Shown piece by piece: positions 26,463 through 36,300 of a stretch of 64,000 nt of DNA; the first letter of the stretch is position 1, and each line of letters begins with the position of its first letter. This stretch comes from Vibrio diabolicus. GTDB lineage: Bacteria; Pseudomonadota; Gammaproteobacteria; Enterobacterales; Vibrionaceae. The stretch spans positions 310,001 through 374,000 of the forward strand of contig CCKK01000002.1 in assembly GCA_001048675.1 (NCBI GenBank). The letters run 5' to 3'. Made by a program: the position numbers and the translations under genes. The notes under the pieces were generated by a model. It had not been told where the DNA came from. It saw nothing but the letters and a program-made list of their open reading frames with translations, and searched no databases.

Positions 26463-27377
26463 ATGTTAAACAACATCAATTTGAATCTACTTAGGTCCTT
26501 GCATGTACTTTTAGAAGAGTGTCATGTCAGCCGAACTGCAGAACGTTTGCACATTACTCAGTCTGGGGTTAGCCGACAGCTTGCACAATTGCGCGATCTG
26601 TGTGGTGACCCACTGCTTATTCGGCAAGGTAATCAGCTGATACCAACCCCGCGAGCAATAGCATTAAAATCAAAGCTTGATGCGTTACTGGCTGAGTTTG
26701 ACCATTTACTCGATGACAAACCTTTTGAGCCGCAACTGTGGCAAGGCGAGCTGGTTATTGCCTCAAGTGATTACGTGGCACAATACGTTTTGCCCGATAT
26801 TGCATCTCACTTAGGTGAACAAGCACCACAATTGGATTTGGCGTATCGACTGTGGCAACTAGATTTTATCGATAAGCTTCACGAGTTAGGAATCCATCTT
26901 GCTTCTTCTATGTATCCCACTCAGCCTGAAGGTGTATCTAGCATCAATATTGGTTCTGATAAGTCAGTTTGTTTGATGAAGGCGTCTCACCCTTTAGCTG
27001 GTAAGGCTTCGATTTCTATAGAGGACCTCATCAGTCATTCGCATATTCAAGTGACGGGTGGGGGAGACAAAGACTCAAGTACTGATATGGCACTAAAAGA
27101 CAGGGGGCTGATGCGTCATGTTACCTTTAAAGTGCCTTTTTTCTCTGCGGCGGTAAATCGTTTGGTCTCAAGTGACCACTTGATGGTAGTTCCGGAGCAC
27201 ATTGCAAATAATTTGGCCAAGCACTGGCCTTTGGTTCATAAAGCGCTTCCTTTTGAGACACCTACCCATGAATATTGGCTGATGTGGCATCCTAAATACG
27301 ACAATGATCCAGCTCATCAGTGGGTGCGAGAGCAAATCCACGCGGTGATGAAAATATCGGAATACTCCATCCATTAA
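26463..27377 (+). CDS. LysR-family transcriptional regulator
   Basis: 304 residues. Winged HTH at 1-62 (NLLRSLHVLLEECHVSRTAE, RLHITQSGVSRQLAQLRDL) and a periplasmic-binding-protein-like effector domain (about 90-300). The closest type is the NodD/LeuO-like group by the LNLL start. A LysE-type exporter follows about 95 bases downstream on the same strand, a likely target. Confidence 0.9.
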   Translation: MLNNINLNLLRSLHVLLEECHVSRTAERLHITQSGVSRQLAQLRDLCGDPLLIRQGNQLIPTPRAIALKSKLDALLAEFDHLLDDKPFEPQLWQGELVIASSDYVAQYVLPDIASHLGEQAPQLDLAYRLWQLDFIDKLHELGIHLASSMYPTQPEGVSSINIGSDKSVCLMKASHPLAGKASISIEDLISHSHIQVTGGGDKDSSTDMALKDRGLMRHVTFKVPFFSAAVNRLVSSDHLMVVPEHIANNLAKHWPLVHKALPFETPTHEYWLMWHPKYDNDPAHQWVREQIHAVMKISEYSIH

Positions 27378-27472
27378 GTTATGATTTTAAATCATGACTT
27401 TTATGCGAAACTTTGATTTCAAATTATAGCTCTTCAATTGATAGATTGAGTTCAAATGGAGAGAGGTTATTT

Positions 27473-28087
27473 ATGACACTAACAGTTTGGTTATCACTTT
27501 TTACCGTGTGTTTACTCGGCGCTATGTCACCTGGGCCTAGCCTAGCAATTGTGGCAAAACATGCTTTGGCTGGTGGACGCATCAATGGTTTGGCAACGGC
27601 TTGGGCACACGCTTTTGGAATTGGCGTTTATGCCTTTATCACGCTGATTGGCCTCGCTGTTGTTTTGCAGCAAAGCCCGATGTTGTTCAAGACGATCAGC
27701 CTTGCAGGCGCGGCATATCTTGCATATTTAGGGTTCAATGCGCTGCGTTCGAAAGGCGGTGTGGCGGCGAAGTTGGAGTCAGGCGAGGAAACAACGGTAA
27801 GCCAGTCTGCTCGAGAAGGTTTTTTTATCTCGATTTTAAGTCCTAAAATTGCTTTGTTTTTTATCGCATTATTCAGTCAGTTTGTAGCGCTAGGTAATGA
27901 TTTGAGCAATCAAATGATCATTGTTGCTACACCATTTGTTGTGGACGGGCTTTGGTATACCTTTATCACCCTAGTGTTATCAAGCTCTAAAGTAGTGGAC
28001 AGAATTCGTTCTAAAGCGGTGTTAATTGATCGTTTGTCAGGGATTGTTCTCATGCTATTGGCACTTCGAGTGGTCGTAACCGTATAA
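27473..28087 (+). CDS. LysE/RhtB-family amino acid exporter
   Basis: 204 residues with six predicted helices; the family motif GAMSPGPSLAIVAKHALAGG is at about 17-36. Exports amino acids or homoserine-lactone-like compounds by family. I start at the ATG at 27473 (GAGAGG seven bases upstream) rather than the frame start at 27413, whose extra 20 residues are polar. Located after the LysR gene; terminated at 28111-28137. Confidence 0.9.
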   Translation: MTLTVWLSLFTVCLLGAMSPGPSLAIVAKHALAGGRINGLATAWAHAFGIGVYAFITLIGLAVVLQQSPMLFKTISLAGAAYLAYLGFNALRSKGGVAAKLESGEETTVSQSAREGFFISILSPKIALFFIALFSQFVALGNDLSNQMIIVATPFVVDGLWYTFITLVLSSSKVVDRIRSKAVLIDRLSGIVLMLLALRVVVTV

Positions 28088-28110
28088 ATTTGCAAAGACA
28101 ACAAAATATT

Positions 28111-28137
28111 AAAGGCAGCCCGGATGGCTGCCTTTTT
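28111..28137 (+). terminator. Terminator after the LysE-type gene
   Basis: Stem AGGCAGCC / GGCTGCCT with loop CGGAT and then TTTTT. Confidence 0.85.
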
Positions 28138-28415
28138 CTGCTCTCAGTAAACCCTCATATAATTTACGTAATCTTGACGCTAAATGCTGCTAAAGTTAAT
28201 ACTATCAATAGTGTTACTTTGGTTCACATTATCATTTGTAGTAAGCGCAGCTTTCCAACGCACTGTTATAATTAGAACGAGAGCCACTTAACGTTAATAC
28301 TAACAGTGTCGCATATTAAGTCGAGAATGCTTTATTGGGTAAAACGGACTTTCCTCTTACTTATCCTATGAAAGGGGTAGAGACTTCATGACCGTTTAGA
28401 AGGTGAGAGAGCAAT
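28138..28415. other. Gene-free stretch before the small RMF-like membrane protein
   Basis: About 280 bases without a supported gene. It contains the upstream region of the 109-residue protein, including a purine-rich AGGTGAGAGAGC ribosome site just before its ATG. I see no RNA-like structure. Confidence 0.4.
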
Positions 28416-28745
28416 ATGCAAAGAATAGTAAATCTAGCTCTAGTAGTAATTTTGACCAGTGTTTGCAGCGTTGCTTGGATATTCCTTTCAACAAAGAGCA
28501 TATGGGTGTTTTTTGAACTGTTTGTATTCACGATGCTTGGTTTTGGGCTTTTGTACGCGCTACTACAAAAGGTTGATCCTAAGCACTTTGACTTCGTTTT
28601 AAATCACATAGAAGAAATAAAGAGAGAAGGCAGAGAAGCTTGCCAAAATGGGACCCCGAAAGAATCTAACCCATACTCTGGTGTTGATGGTGATTTGTGG
28701 GAGGCTGGCTACACAGCCTCTCACAACACAAAGATAAAACAATAA
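28416..28745 (+). CDS. Small membrane protein with an RMF/CrpP-like C-terminal motif
   Basis: 109 residues: two membrane helices (about 6-24 and 31-50), then a cytoplasmic tail. The tail GREACQNGTPKESNPYSGVD followed by GDLWEAGYTAS follows the pattern G-x2-A-x2-G...NPY...W-x2-GY seen in ribosome modulation factor and its relatives. No exact family name can be given. Monocistronic, with a minus-strand terminator just beyond. The link to ribosomes is only by motif resemblance. Confidence 0.7.
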   Translation: MQRIVNLALVVILTSVCSVAWIFLSTKSIWVFFELFVFTMLGFGLLYALLQKVDPKHFDFVLNHIEEIKREGREACQNGTPKESNPYSGVDGDLWEAGYTASHNTKIKQ

Positions 28746-28778
28746 GCCGCTAGTTGCTTATTTGACGTTGTGCTTTTC

Positions 28779-28812
28779 AAAAAAAGCACCCTGCTATTGT
28801 AAAGACAGGGTG
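28779..28812 (-). terminator. Terminator after the 75-residue membrane protein
   Basis: Minus strand: CACCCTG / CAGGGTG around a 12-base loop, then CTTTTTTT. Confidence 0.75.
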
Positions 28813-28871
28813 AAAGCAAGAAGTTTCTCAGGAGCTGACGGGGGAGAGAAACTTATATAAATTCTATTTAC

Positions 28872-29099
28872 TTATCGGCGAACCTCTTCGAACTCACCTT
28901 CAATAGCATCGGCTTTACCAGTATTGAATTCATACTCTTCATGCATTTCTTTCTGCATTTTCTTCACGCGCTTCTCAATACGTTTGCCTGTAATTAATGC
29001 TGCGATGGTCAACGGAATCGCAATGATCAAGCTAAAGACTAATGTAAAAAAGCCCGTAATCAGTGCCAGTGCGGTAACAATAATCCGATTCATAATCAT
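28872..29099 (-). CDS. Small inner-membrane protein, hypothetical
   Basis: 75 residues: hydrophobic residues 4-36 (probably two short helices), then a strongly basic amphipathic stretch GKRIEKRVKKMQKEMHEEYE and an acidic end. No family recognised. It has a GAGAGGTC ribosome site and its own terminator, which supports a real gene. Convergent with the RMF-like gene. Confidence 0.65.
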   Translation of the reverse strand: MIMNRIIVTALALITGFFTLVFSLIIAIPLTIAALITGKRIEKRVKKMQKEMHEEYEFNTGKADAIEGEFEEVRR

Positions 29100-29200
29100 G
29101 ACCTCTCTGTAATTTATGTGTTCAGATTAATGCTGTGAACATGAACAAAACATGAATGATAGTCTTCACTTTGTCCGGAGAGTGTCAAATGAGCGAAATG

Positions 29201-29227
29201 AAAAAACGCCTGAGGGTGATCAGGCGT
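29201..29227 (-). terminator. Terminator after the GAPDH gene
   Basis: Minus strand: ACGCCTGA / TCAGGCGT with loop TCACCC, then TTTTTT; about 105 bases past the GAPDH stop. Confidence 0.8.
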
Positions 29228-29333
29228 ATAAACGGGGAAAAATATTAGTAATGCGCTTCGCGCTTATTATTTAGAACAAATATGAGATATTGTCCGTTAC
29301 GCTATGTGGTTAACGTTGTGGAGCAAAGTTCAC

Positions 29334-30767
29334 CTATCGAGGGAATGTTTGGTAACGAACACCCATCATTTGTTCCATACAGTGCACAACTTGGCAGCTG
29401 TAACCGAATTCGTTGTCGTACCAGATGTAAAGTACGCAACGTTTGTCTTGTGCGATAGTCGCTTGACCATCCACGACGCCTGCATGGCGAGAACCAACTA
29501 AGTCAGTTGATACAATTTCTGTTGAATCGGTGTAGTCAATCTGTGCCGAAAGCTCAGAGTTCAACGCCATTTCACGCAAGTAATCGTTCAGTGAATCACG
29601 GTCTACGTCTTCACCTAAGTTTAGGTTAGCGACTGCCATCGAAACGTTTGGTGTCGGTACGCGAATTGCGTTACCTGTTAGCTTACCAGCTAGCTCTGGC
29701 AGTGCTTTTGCTACTGCTTTAGCTGCGCCAGTTGAAGTTAGAACCATGTTCAGAGAAGCACTACGTCCACGGCGGTCACCAGAGTGGAAGTTGTCGATCA
29801 AGTTTTGGTCATTCGTGTAAGAGTGAACGGTTTCAATATGGCCTGAAAGTACGCCGTATTTGTCGTTCAATGCTTTTAGAACTGGTGTGATTGCGTTGGT
29901 GGTACAGCTCGCTGCAGAGATGATGGTGTCATCTTCTTGAATAACTGATTCATTTACACCGAATACAACGTTTTTGATATCGCCTTTACCTGGTGCCGTT
30001 AGCAGCACTTTCTCTGCACCTTGACACGCTAAGTGTTGGCTTAGACCTTCAGAATCACGCCAAACACCTGTGTTATCAACAACAAGCGCGTTGTTAATAC
30101 CGTAAGCAGAGTAGTCCACTTCGCTTGGATTGTTTGCGTAGATGATTTGGATGTAGTTACCGTTAACGATCAGAGCTTTACGTTCCTCATCGATCACGAT
30201 GCTACCGTTGAACTGACCGTGGACTGAGTCACGACGCAGTAAGCTAGCACGCTTCTCTAAATCGCCTTTTTTACCGCCACGAACCACAATCGCTCGTAGT
30301 CGTAGTGGGTAACCTGGGCCACTTTTCTCGATCAGAAGGCGAGTTAGTAGTCGACCAATGCGACCAAAACCATAAAGAACTACATCACGCGCTTTCAATG
30401 AAGAGTCTGCATCGCGTGCGCCATCGAGTGCAGTGATAAGGAAATCATTTAGAGAGGCAGTATCGTCATGCTCATTCCAGTACTTAGTTGCCAATTGGCC
30501 AACATCGACACGACACGAAGAAATGCTCATTTCACATAGCGCTTGAATGATAGGCATCGTGTGCTCAAGTGAGAGTGGGCTGCCTGTATAACGTCTTGCA
30601 ACGCGATGAGTTTTGAGAATGTCTATAGTAGTAGCATTGATAAGCGTTTTACCAAACAGAACCACTTCGATTCCTTTTTGACGATATAGCTTACCAATTA
30701 GAGGGGAAATAGATTCAGCAATCGTTTGGCTAGTTTGCCAGTCTTGGAGATATTTCTCTGGACTCAT
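29334..30767 (-). CDS. Glyceraldehyde-3-phosphate dehydrogenase, long form
   Basis: 477 residues, about 140 longer than ordinary GapA. The extra N-terminal 125 residues are helical and of unknown role. The Rossmann motif VVLYGFGRIGRL is at 129-140, the catalytic Cys in ISAASCTTNAITP is C288, and the C-terminal WYDNEFGYSCQV is intact. Enzymes of this long group exist in Vibrio, Pseudomonas and relatives and are usually thought to run in gluconeogenesis; direction here is not shown. Monocistronic with its own terminator. Confidence 0.93.
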   Translation of the reverse strand: MSPEKYLQDWQTSQTIAESISPLIGKLYRQKGIEVVLFGKTLINATTIDILKTHRVARRYTGSPLSLEHTMPIIQALCEMSISSCRVDVGQLATKYWNEHDDTASLNDFLITALDGARDADSSLKARDVVLYGFGRIGRLLTRLLIEKSGPGYPLRLRAIVVRGGKKGDLEKRASLLRRDSVHGQFNGSIVIDEERKALIVNGNYIQIIYANNPSEVDYSAYGINNALVVDNTGVWRDSEGLSQHLACQGAEKVLLTAPGKGDIKNVVFGVNESVIQEDDTIISAASCTTNAITPVLKALNDKYGVLSGHIETVHSYTNDQNLIDNFHSGDRRGRSASLNMVLTSTGAAKAVAKALPELAGKLTGNAIRVPTPNVSMAVANLNLGEDVDRDSLNDYLREMALNSELSAQIDYTDSTEIVSTDLVGSRHAGVVDGQATIAQDKRCVLYIWYDNEFGYSCQVVHCMEQMMGVRYQTFPR

Positions 30768-31382
30768 TGTTGTATTAGACCTTTCACGTTTTGGGGGCTA
30801 ACCATACTCCCTGCTGTTGCCTCTTCGGCAGCGTGCAAGAGTGTGGTGGGTTATGTAATCGGGTTGTAATAGTTATGTGTGCGGATTCTAAGGTCGGAGC
30901 CCTTATTCTGCTAGGAAAATTAAATCCAGTGTAAAACACTAGTTAAGGTCGTGTTAGTGGTGAATTAATGTGACTAAAGCGGTGGTTTTCACGTATTGAC
31001 ATTTAAAAAGTCATCCACTTTTTTCGCGATGATAATGTGTGTTTTCAAATTAGTTTTGTTGTCACTGTGAATTCGTTTGCATTTTTGTGTGATTTGTCTC
31101 GATAAGGCAACGAGATAGGTGAACATATGGTTTGGAATTTCATGAAAAGTGATGTGCATCTTAGGTATGAGTGAAACTTCACTGTTTGTACTCAGCTTTA
31201 AGATCAAAAAGTATGATTCGAGTCACAATTACCATTTCATTGACCGATGGCGAAATAAGCGGAATGACCATGATTTTGGTAGGTGAATGTTGTTTTAAAG
31301 TAACCATGTCGTATATGCCTTTCAATGCTAGAAACTAGTCTAGTATTAAATAATCGGATGAGATCAACCATTGGGCTGATGG
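30768..31382. other. Long gene-free region between GAPDH and the hybrid kinase
   Basis: 615 bases. Short frames exist (for example 30989-31207 and 31237-31425 on the minus strand) but none has a ribosome site or protein-like composition. An imperfect hairpin-forming stretch (GCTGCCGAAGAGGCAACAGC, minus strand, near 30811-30830) lies in the GAPDH leader. I recognise no operator. Confidence 0.45.
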
Positions 31383-34019
31383 ATGTTGAGATTATCAATA
31401 AAAACACGCTTAGCACTCCTCGCACTATTACCCACGGTGGTGATAGTGGTTTTTGCAGTTCAGCAGTTTTCTGACAATGCGTTGCGCGTAAGCCGTCTCA
31501 ATCAAACGGTAATCAATATCCAAGGTTTCCAGTTGATATCCCAAGCCTCTCATTTTATTTACTCCATAGAGAAAGCACGCCGCCAGCCTACGCTTCAAGC
31601 ATCAGCCGCACTTAATATAGAAGAACAAGACGGTGTTATTTCTTCCATGCATCAAAAATTCGTCAGTAACCCCAATACCGCTGAATATGCTGATGAGCTG
31701 AAAGAGGCCATGCTAGGGGTATTATCAGGTAGGTTGGACGAGATGGATGACCTGGGCGATTGGGCATTTCAACTGCTTCAAAATATGTCGCGCTCTTTGC
31801 TACAAAATCATCAGTGGTATGGCAGTGAGGACGGTATTCGAATGCAGAATTTTATTGCTTACCTTGCTCAGCTGTCTTTTTGGACACAGAAAGAAGCCTG
31901 GTTGACACATCGCCTAGTTCAAGATCCTAAGAGTCGGTTGAGTCAGAGTCTGTTTTTTCAGGCTATTGATCGACAGCAGCAAAATTTGGATGCGTTTTTA
32001 AATTTAGGAGGGTCATACGATCAAGTTGATAAATTGCTAGGCTTGTTTACGTCGCCGAGATATCAGAGAAATTTGGCATCTCGTGGGCGATTAATGTCAG
32101 GGGACATGTCACGTAGTGACTATGAAGCGTATTTGAGAGAACTCGATTTCCGTGTGCAACGCTTGCAGGTGCTCATTGATGGGTTCACGAAACAAACAGA
32201 GCAGTCGCTCCTAACACAAGTTCATGAACAAAAGACCAATATTGCGATGATTACCTCTGGCGTTATTTTGGTTATCGTCATGCTTTGCTGGCTTGGCTTT
32301 GGCACTTGGTTCCGGGTTAATAGCAAACTGGATGCGATTATTCATACCTTAACGGCGCTGATCAATGATGAAGAGAAACAGACGAAAGTCAAAGTCGATG
32401 GCAGTGATGAACTGACGATTTTCGCTCAGCAAGTGAATCGAGTGGTTGAAGAAAAGCAGAGACAAACAGACGAAATACTCCATGCTAAAGAGTCAGCAGT
32501 GTCTGCTAATCGTGCCAAATCAGTATTTCTTGCCAACATGTCGCATGAAATACGTACCCCCCTAAACGGTATTATGGGCATGACGGAGATACTCTCTCAA
32601 AGTGAGTTATCTTCTCATCAACAAGAAGTCGTTGATGACATTGACTCTTCATCTCAAACATTACTTATCTTGCTTAACGATATTTTGGATCTTTCTAAAA
32701 TCGAATCTGGTCGACTGGAGTTGTCGTTAGTCGAGGCCGATATCCGAGAGGTGGTGTACCAGTCGATGGTTTTATTTCAATCCAAAGCCACATCTAAACA
32801 GCTAGAGCTGGGGATTAACTTAGCTGAAAACATTCCAACTCGAGTGATGGTTGATGATCATCGCATCAAGCAGGTCATCACGAATCTGGTATCGAATGCG
32901 GTCAAGTTTACCGAAAGCGGTCATATACGTGTTGATGTCAGTTATGACGAGTTACCTGAGAACGAGCGCGGAACGCTGATGTTTAAAGTCGAAGATACCG
33001 GGATAGGCATTGAACAAGATAAGTTAACGACGATTTTTGAACCCTTTACTCAGGAAGATGAAGGGGTGTCGAGGCAGTTCGGCGGAACGGGACTGGGATT
33101 GGCAATTTGTCGTCAACTGGTATCCATGATGGGAGGGCAGCTTATAGCGACATCCACCAAAGGAGTGGGCACATGCTTTGAATTCTCTATTGAGGTTGAC
33201 GTTATTCCGATGTTTGGCTGGCGCTCGGACGTGATAAATAAAGGGCTCTTGATCTGCACAAATTACGATTACGCTGATCAACTTTTGAAAGAGTGTCGAT
33301 TAGCGAAAATCAATCTCTTTGGTGCGAATAATGTTAATGAAGTAAAAGCAATAAACGATGACTTTGATGTCATATTTCTGTGCCATAGTGACGACTCCAA
33401 TACGGATGAAGCCTTAGATGAGTTGTCACTCAAGTATGATCTTCGTCGTATGATTATTTGTCAGCATCATCTATCCACTCCCTACGATAATGCAGAAAGA
33501 GTACATGCTGTGCTCACATTGCCTTTTCTTGGCAATCGATTTAAGCATGTCATTGACGATTTAGCGAAGGTAGAAAAAAACATTTCAAGTGACGCTGTCA
33601 CTAATGGTATTCCAAAGTCTGAATATCGAACGTCGCGCTCTCACAGGAGGATCTTAATCGCGGAGGATAACTTGATGAATCAGAAAATCGCGAGTTTCTT
33701 TCTGGATAAAGCAGGATATGACTATTTGATAACAAGCAATGGACAAGAAGCGTTGGAAGCCATCACAAAGGGAGAAGAATTCGATGCAATTTTAATGGAT
33801 TGTATGATGCCGGTGATGGATGGACTGACCGCGACGAAAGAAATTCGTCGTTGGGAAAAGAAAGCCGGGCGTGAGAAAACGACCATTATTGCGCTCACCG
33901 CGAGTGTTTTGGAAGAAGACATTCACAACTGTTTTGCTGCAGGTATGGATGCTTATTTACCTAAGCCTTATAAATCGAATCAGCTATTTGAGCTCTTTAA
34001 TGAATTAAAACTCGCCTAA
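31383..34019 (+). CDS. Hybrid sensor histidine kinase/response regulator
   Basis: 878 residues. Two membrane helices (about 10-27 and 287-307) bound a roughly 260-residue, mainly helical periplasmic sensor with no family I can name confidently. Then HAMP-like linker, DHp with H388 (FLANMSHEIRTPLNGIMGMT), ATPase domain (VTNLVSNAVKFTESG, DTGIGI, GTGLGLAI), a degenerate receiver-like segment (about 615-725) and an intact receiver (about 755-875; ILIAEDNLMNQ, LMDCMMPVMDG, LPKPYKS). No histidine phosphotransfer domain. No cognate regulator lies beside it, so its partner is elsewhere. Confidence 0.9.
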   Translation: MLRLSIKTRLALLALLPTVVIVVFAVQQFSDNALRVSRLNQTVINIQGFQLISQASHFIYSIEKARRQPTLQASAALNIEEQDGVISSMHQKFVSNPNTAEYADELKEAMLGVLSGRLDEMDDLGDWAFQLLQNMSRSLLQNHQWYGSEDGIRMQNFIAYLAQLSFWTQKEAWLTHRLVQDPKSRLSQSLFFQAIDRQQQNLDAFLNLGGSYDQVDKLLGLFTSPRYQRNLASRGRLMSGDMSRSDYEAYLRELDFRVQRLQVLIDGFTKQTEQSLLTQVHEQKTNIAMITSGVILVIVMLCWLGFGTWFRVNSKLDAIIHTLTALINDEEKQTKVKVDGSDELTIFAQQVNRVVEEKQRQTDEILHAKESAVSANRAKSVFLANMSHEIRTPLNGIMGMTEILSQSELSSHQQEVVDDIDSSSQTLLILLNDILDLSKIESGRLELSLVEADIREVVYQSMVLFQSKATSKQLELGINLAENIPTRVMVDDHRIKQVITNLVSNAVKFTESGHIRVDVSYDELPENERGTLMFKVEDTGIGIEQDKLTTIFEPFTQEDEGVSRQFGGTGLGLAICRQLVSMMGGQLIATSTKGVGTCFEFSIEVDVIPMFGWRSDVINKGLLICTNYDYADQLLKECRLAKINLFGANNVNEVKAINDDFDVIFLCHSDDSNTDEALDELSLKYDLRRMIICQHHLSTPYDNAERVHAVLTLPFLGNRFKHVIDDLAKVEKNISSDAVTNGIPKSEYRTSRSHRRILIAEDNLMNQKIASFFLDKAGYDYLITSNGQEALEAITKGEEFDAILMDCMMPVMDGLTATKEIRRWEKKAGREKTTIIALTASVLEEDIHNCFAAGMDAYLPKPYKSNQLFELFNELKLA

Positions 34020-34041
34020 ATCGATAACATTTCAAGACGAT

Positions 34042-34068
34042 AAAGCCCCAATCAAAGGGGCTTTATTT
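34042..34068. terminator. Bidirectional terminator between the hybrid kinase and MATE genes
   Basis: Stem TAAAGCCCC / GGGGCTTTA with loop AATCAAA; T-rich on the + side, A-rich on the other. Both convergent genes end within 25 bases of it. Confidence 0.8.
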
Positions 34069-34081
34069 TAACCATGCATTG

Positions 34082-35419
34082 TTATGCGTTTGCTTGAGCG
34101 CCAGCGAGTTTACGTATGGTTTGTCGGTAGGTTAGGTAAGCGGAAATGCCCGCCAGAATGTTGCCCATACAAGCGCCTAAAAGTAGACCTCGGATTCCCC
34201 CCATTTGAGCGCCAACCCATAAGCAAGGAAGGAAAAAGACAAACAAGCGTAGCGCTGAAATGGTGAGCGCGGTGTAAGACTTACCTAATGCATTGCAAAG
34301 AGAAACCATCAACATACATACACCTAGTGAACCTAAGCTGATAGGAACAATCAGCAAATGCATTTCTAATACTTGCTCTACTTGAACATCACTGGTCATC
34401 AGTAGTGCAAGTGGGTTTGCGACGGCAAACGTAATGGCTGCGATCAAAAGTTGAAAGCCCAGAATGAATTTTACGGCAATACTGACTAGCGATTGGATAT
34501 CTTGGTAGTTCTTTGCGCCAAGTAAGCGCCCGACCATTGGGGGCATAGACATTGTCAGCGCTAACACCGAAACGATAGCAAAGAATTCGTAGCGTGAACC
34601 GAGCGCCCAAGCGGCGACTGCTGCGGTCCCGAAGCTTGCCAACAACTTTGTTGCCAACATGGACGACAACGGAGGCAGCAGTTGGCTGATCATCGCAGGT
34701 CCCATGATGTTACCGATAGACGCAACACTTTTAGCTACGTTGAGGTCTTGCCACTGCGTTGTTGCCCAGTGATTCTTCTTTACGCGAGGCGCGACGACTA
34801 AAATACCAAACCCAAAAGCAACGATGGTTGCTATTGCGGCTCCGTTAATACCCAAGTCAAACGTGAAAATAAATAGTGGATCGAGCACAAGGTTCACACC
34901 GCTGGTCACCATCATCATTGTGCCAGGCAACATGGTGTTGCCGTTAGCTCGGCAAATACTGTAGTAAAAATATAAAACCGCTCCAGTCCATGAACTTAGC
35001 AGCCACCAAGGCCAGTAGCTGTCGATAATCGGCATCACAGATTCTGGAGCACTTAATAGAGATAAAATGGGGTAGCGCAAAAGCCAAATTAGCCCTCCAA
35101 AAACGGCTACACCGATTGAGCCAATCATCAAAACTAAGCCACCGAGCTGTTTGGCATAACGACTTTCATTCGCACCAAGCGCTTTAGAAATGACAGCGGT
35201 CGTGGCGATACCTAAACCGACTTGAATGCCGATAATGACCATTTGCAACGGAAGAGTAAAACCTTGAGCGGCCAAAGGTAAAACGCCGAGCTGACCGATA
35301 AACGCACTATCTACAAGCTGAAAGCTCATTAAAGATAGAACGCCAAATAGCATTGGCCAAGTCATCGTAAATAATTGTTTTGCAAGTGTTGGTTGTGTAC
35401 TTGTCGTAGTTGAGGACAT
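34082..35419 (-). CDS. MATE-family efflux transporter
   Basis: 445 residues with 12 membrane helices in two homologous halves. The opening TMTWPMLFGVLSLMSFQLVD and SAFIGQLGVLPLAAQG pattern is typical of the family (NorM/DinF relatives), which exports drugs or metabolites in exchange for Na+ or H+. Monocistronic. Substrate is not predictable. Confidence 0.93.
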   Translation of the reverse strand: MSSTTTSTQPTLAKQLFTMTWPMLFGVLSLMSFQLVDSAFIGQLGVLPLAAQGFTLPLQMVIIGIQVGLGIATTAVISKALGANESRYAKQLGGLVLMIGSIGVAVFGGLIWLLRYPILSLLSAPESVMPIIDSYWPWWLLSSWTGAVLYFYYSICRANGNTMLPGTMMMVTSGVNLVLDPLFIFTFDLGINGAAIATIVAFGFGILVVAPRVKKNHWATTQWQDLNVAKSVASIGNIMGPAMISQLLPPLSSMLATKLLASFGTAAVAAWALGSRYEFFAIVSVLALTMSMPPMVGRLLGAKNYQDIQSLVSIAVKFILGFQLLIAAITFAVANPLALLMTSDVQVEQVLEMHLLIVPISLGSLGVCMLMVSLCNALGKSYTALTISALRLFVFFLPCLWVGAQMGGIRGLLLGACMGNILAGISAYLTYRQTIRKLAGAQANA

Positions 35420-35481
35420 AGAAAGCTGAATGCGTTAGGAATAAGAGTTGGATTGATTGTACACGGCGCTTAGTTTAGAGA

Positions 35482-35521
35482 CAAAAATAAACCCCGAGGA
35501 AGGTAGCCTTACTCGGGGTTG
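35482..35521 (-). terminator. Terminator after tmaR (yeeX)
   Basis: Minus strand: AACCCCGAG / CTCGGGGTT around a loop that itself pairs (AAGGCTACCTT), then TATTTTTGT. Located 20 bases beyond the stop. Confidence 0.85.
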
Positions 35522-35540
35522 AAAAATCTAGCTTACGTGT

Positions 35541-35855
35541 TTATTTTTTGCCGCTAGTTTGCTTGTCTTCTTCAGTCAGTTCACGAATACGACGGCTGAT
35601 GTCACGACGTGCTTTAGAGATTTCTGCACTTTTGATGATGTGGTCATCAACACGATCTTCGTAGTCTGCTTTCATATTTTTGATGATTGCGACGATTTCA
35701 TCGTGAGTCATTTCTGGTTTGATGTAATCTAGAAGGTTTTCTAGAAGGTCAACACGTTTGCGGTTATCACGAACTTTCTTTTCGTTATCAAGCAGCTCAC
35801 GTTTTAGTTTGTTTTTACGACGAGCTTGGTTAACGATTTCAAATACGCTACTCAT
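35541..35855 (-). CDS. tmaR: DUF496 protein, pole-localizer TmaR (YeeX)
   Basis: 104 residues, almost entirely charged coiled coil ([20 protein letters not shown], then [20 protein letters not shown]). This is the DUF496/YeeX family; E. coli TmaR clusters at one pole and holds enzyme I of the sugar phosphotransferase system there. Function in this organism is inferred from that family. Monocistronic with its own terminator. Confidence 0.92.
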   Translation of the reverse strand: MSSVFEIVNQARRKNKLKRELLDNEKKVRDNRKRVDLLENLLDYIKPEMTHDEIVAIIKNMKADYEDRVDDHIIKSAEISKARRDISRRIRELTEEDKQTSGKK

Positions 35856-36075
35856 AGTTCTCTTTCCTAATTTTATGAATATCTTCCTCGATTAAAGCAC
35901 AACATCCAGTGGCATAACAGTCTTTAGATCAATCACAATGCAGAGTTGAACATTTCTCAACCAATTGCGATGTGTCCACATAATCACGCTTCTCTAATCG
36001 AGTTTTGGGCAACATCGTAGAATCCATCGATTCATTGTCATAACGTGGCCTTCACTATATTATCAACACCATTGA

Positions 36076-36300
36076 ATGCAAAATGATGAACTTGATATGG
36101 ACTCTGGGAACACTGCGGAGCAAGTAAGTAGTCAAGATAATGAGCAAGCCACTCGCTCTGTGGCTGAAAAGTTAAAAACAGCGTATATCAACGCTCGCGA
36201 GCAACTCGAAATCATCGAAGTTGAGCTGAATCGTTCAAAAATAATGATGGTTGATCAAGATGGCAATTTGACGAAAGTGCCAATTCTCTCGGAGCATTGA
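36076..36300 (+). CDS. Small acidic hypothetical protein
   Basis: 74 residues, acidic, Gln/Glu-rich N terminus (DELDMDSGNTAEQVSSQDNE) and a helical middle (SVAEKLKTAYINAREQLEII). No family recognised and no clear ribosome site before the ATG, though the composition is protein-like and no competing frame exists. Followed by 165 bases containing an imperfect ACCTG...CAGGT inverted repeat that may end its transcript. Confidence 0.5.
   Translation: MQNDELDMDSGNTAEQVSSQDNEQATRSVAEKLKTAYINAREQLEIIEVELNRSKIMMVDQDGNLTKVPILSEH

Noticed and set aside
30989..31425. Short minus-strand frames in the GAPDH-kinase gap
   Set aside because: No ribosome sites and no protein-like composition; one crosses the kinase start.
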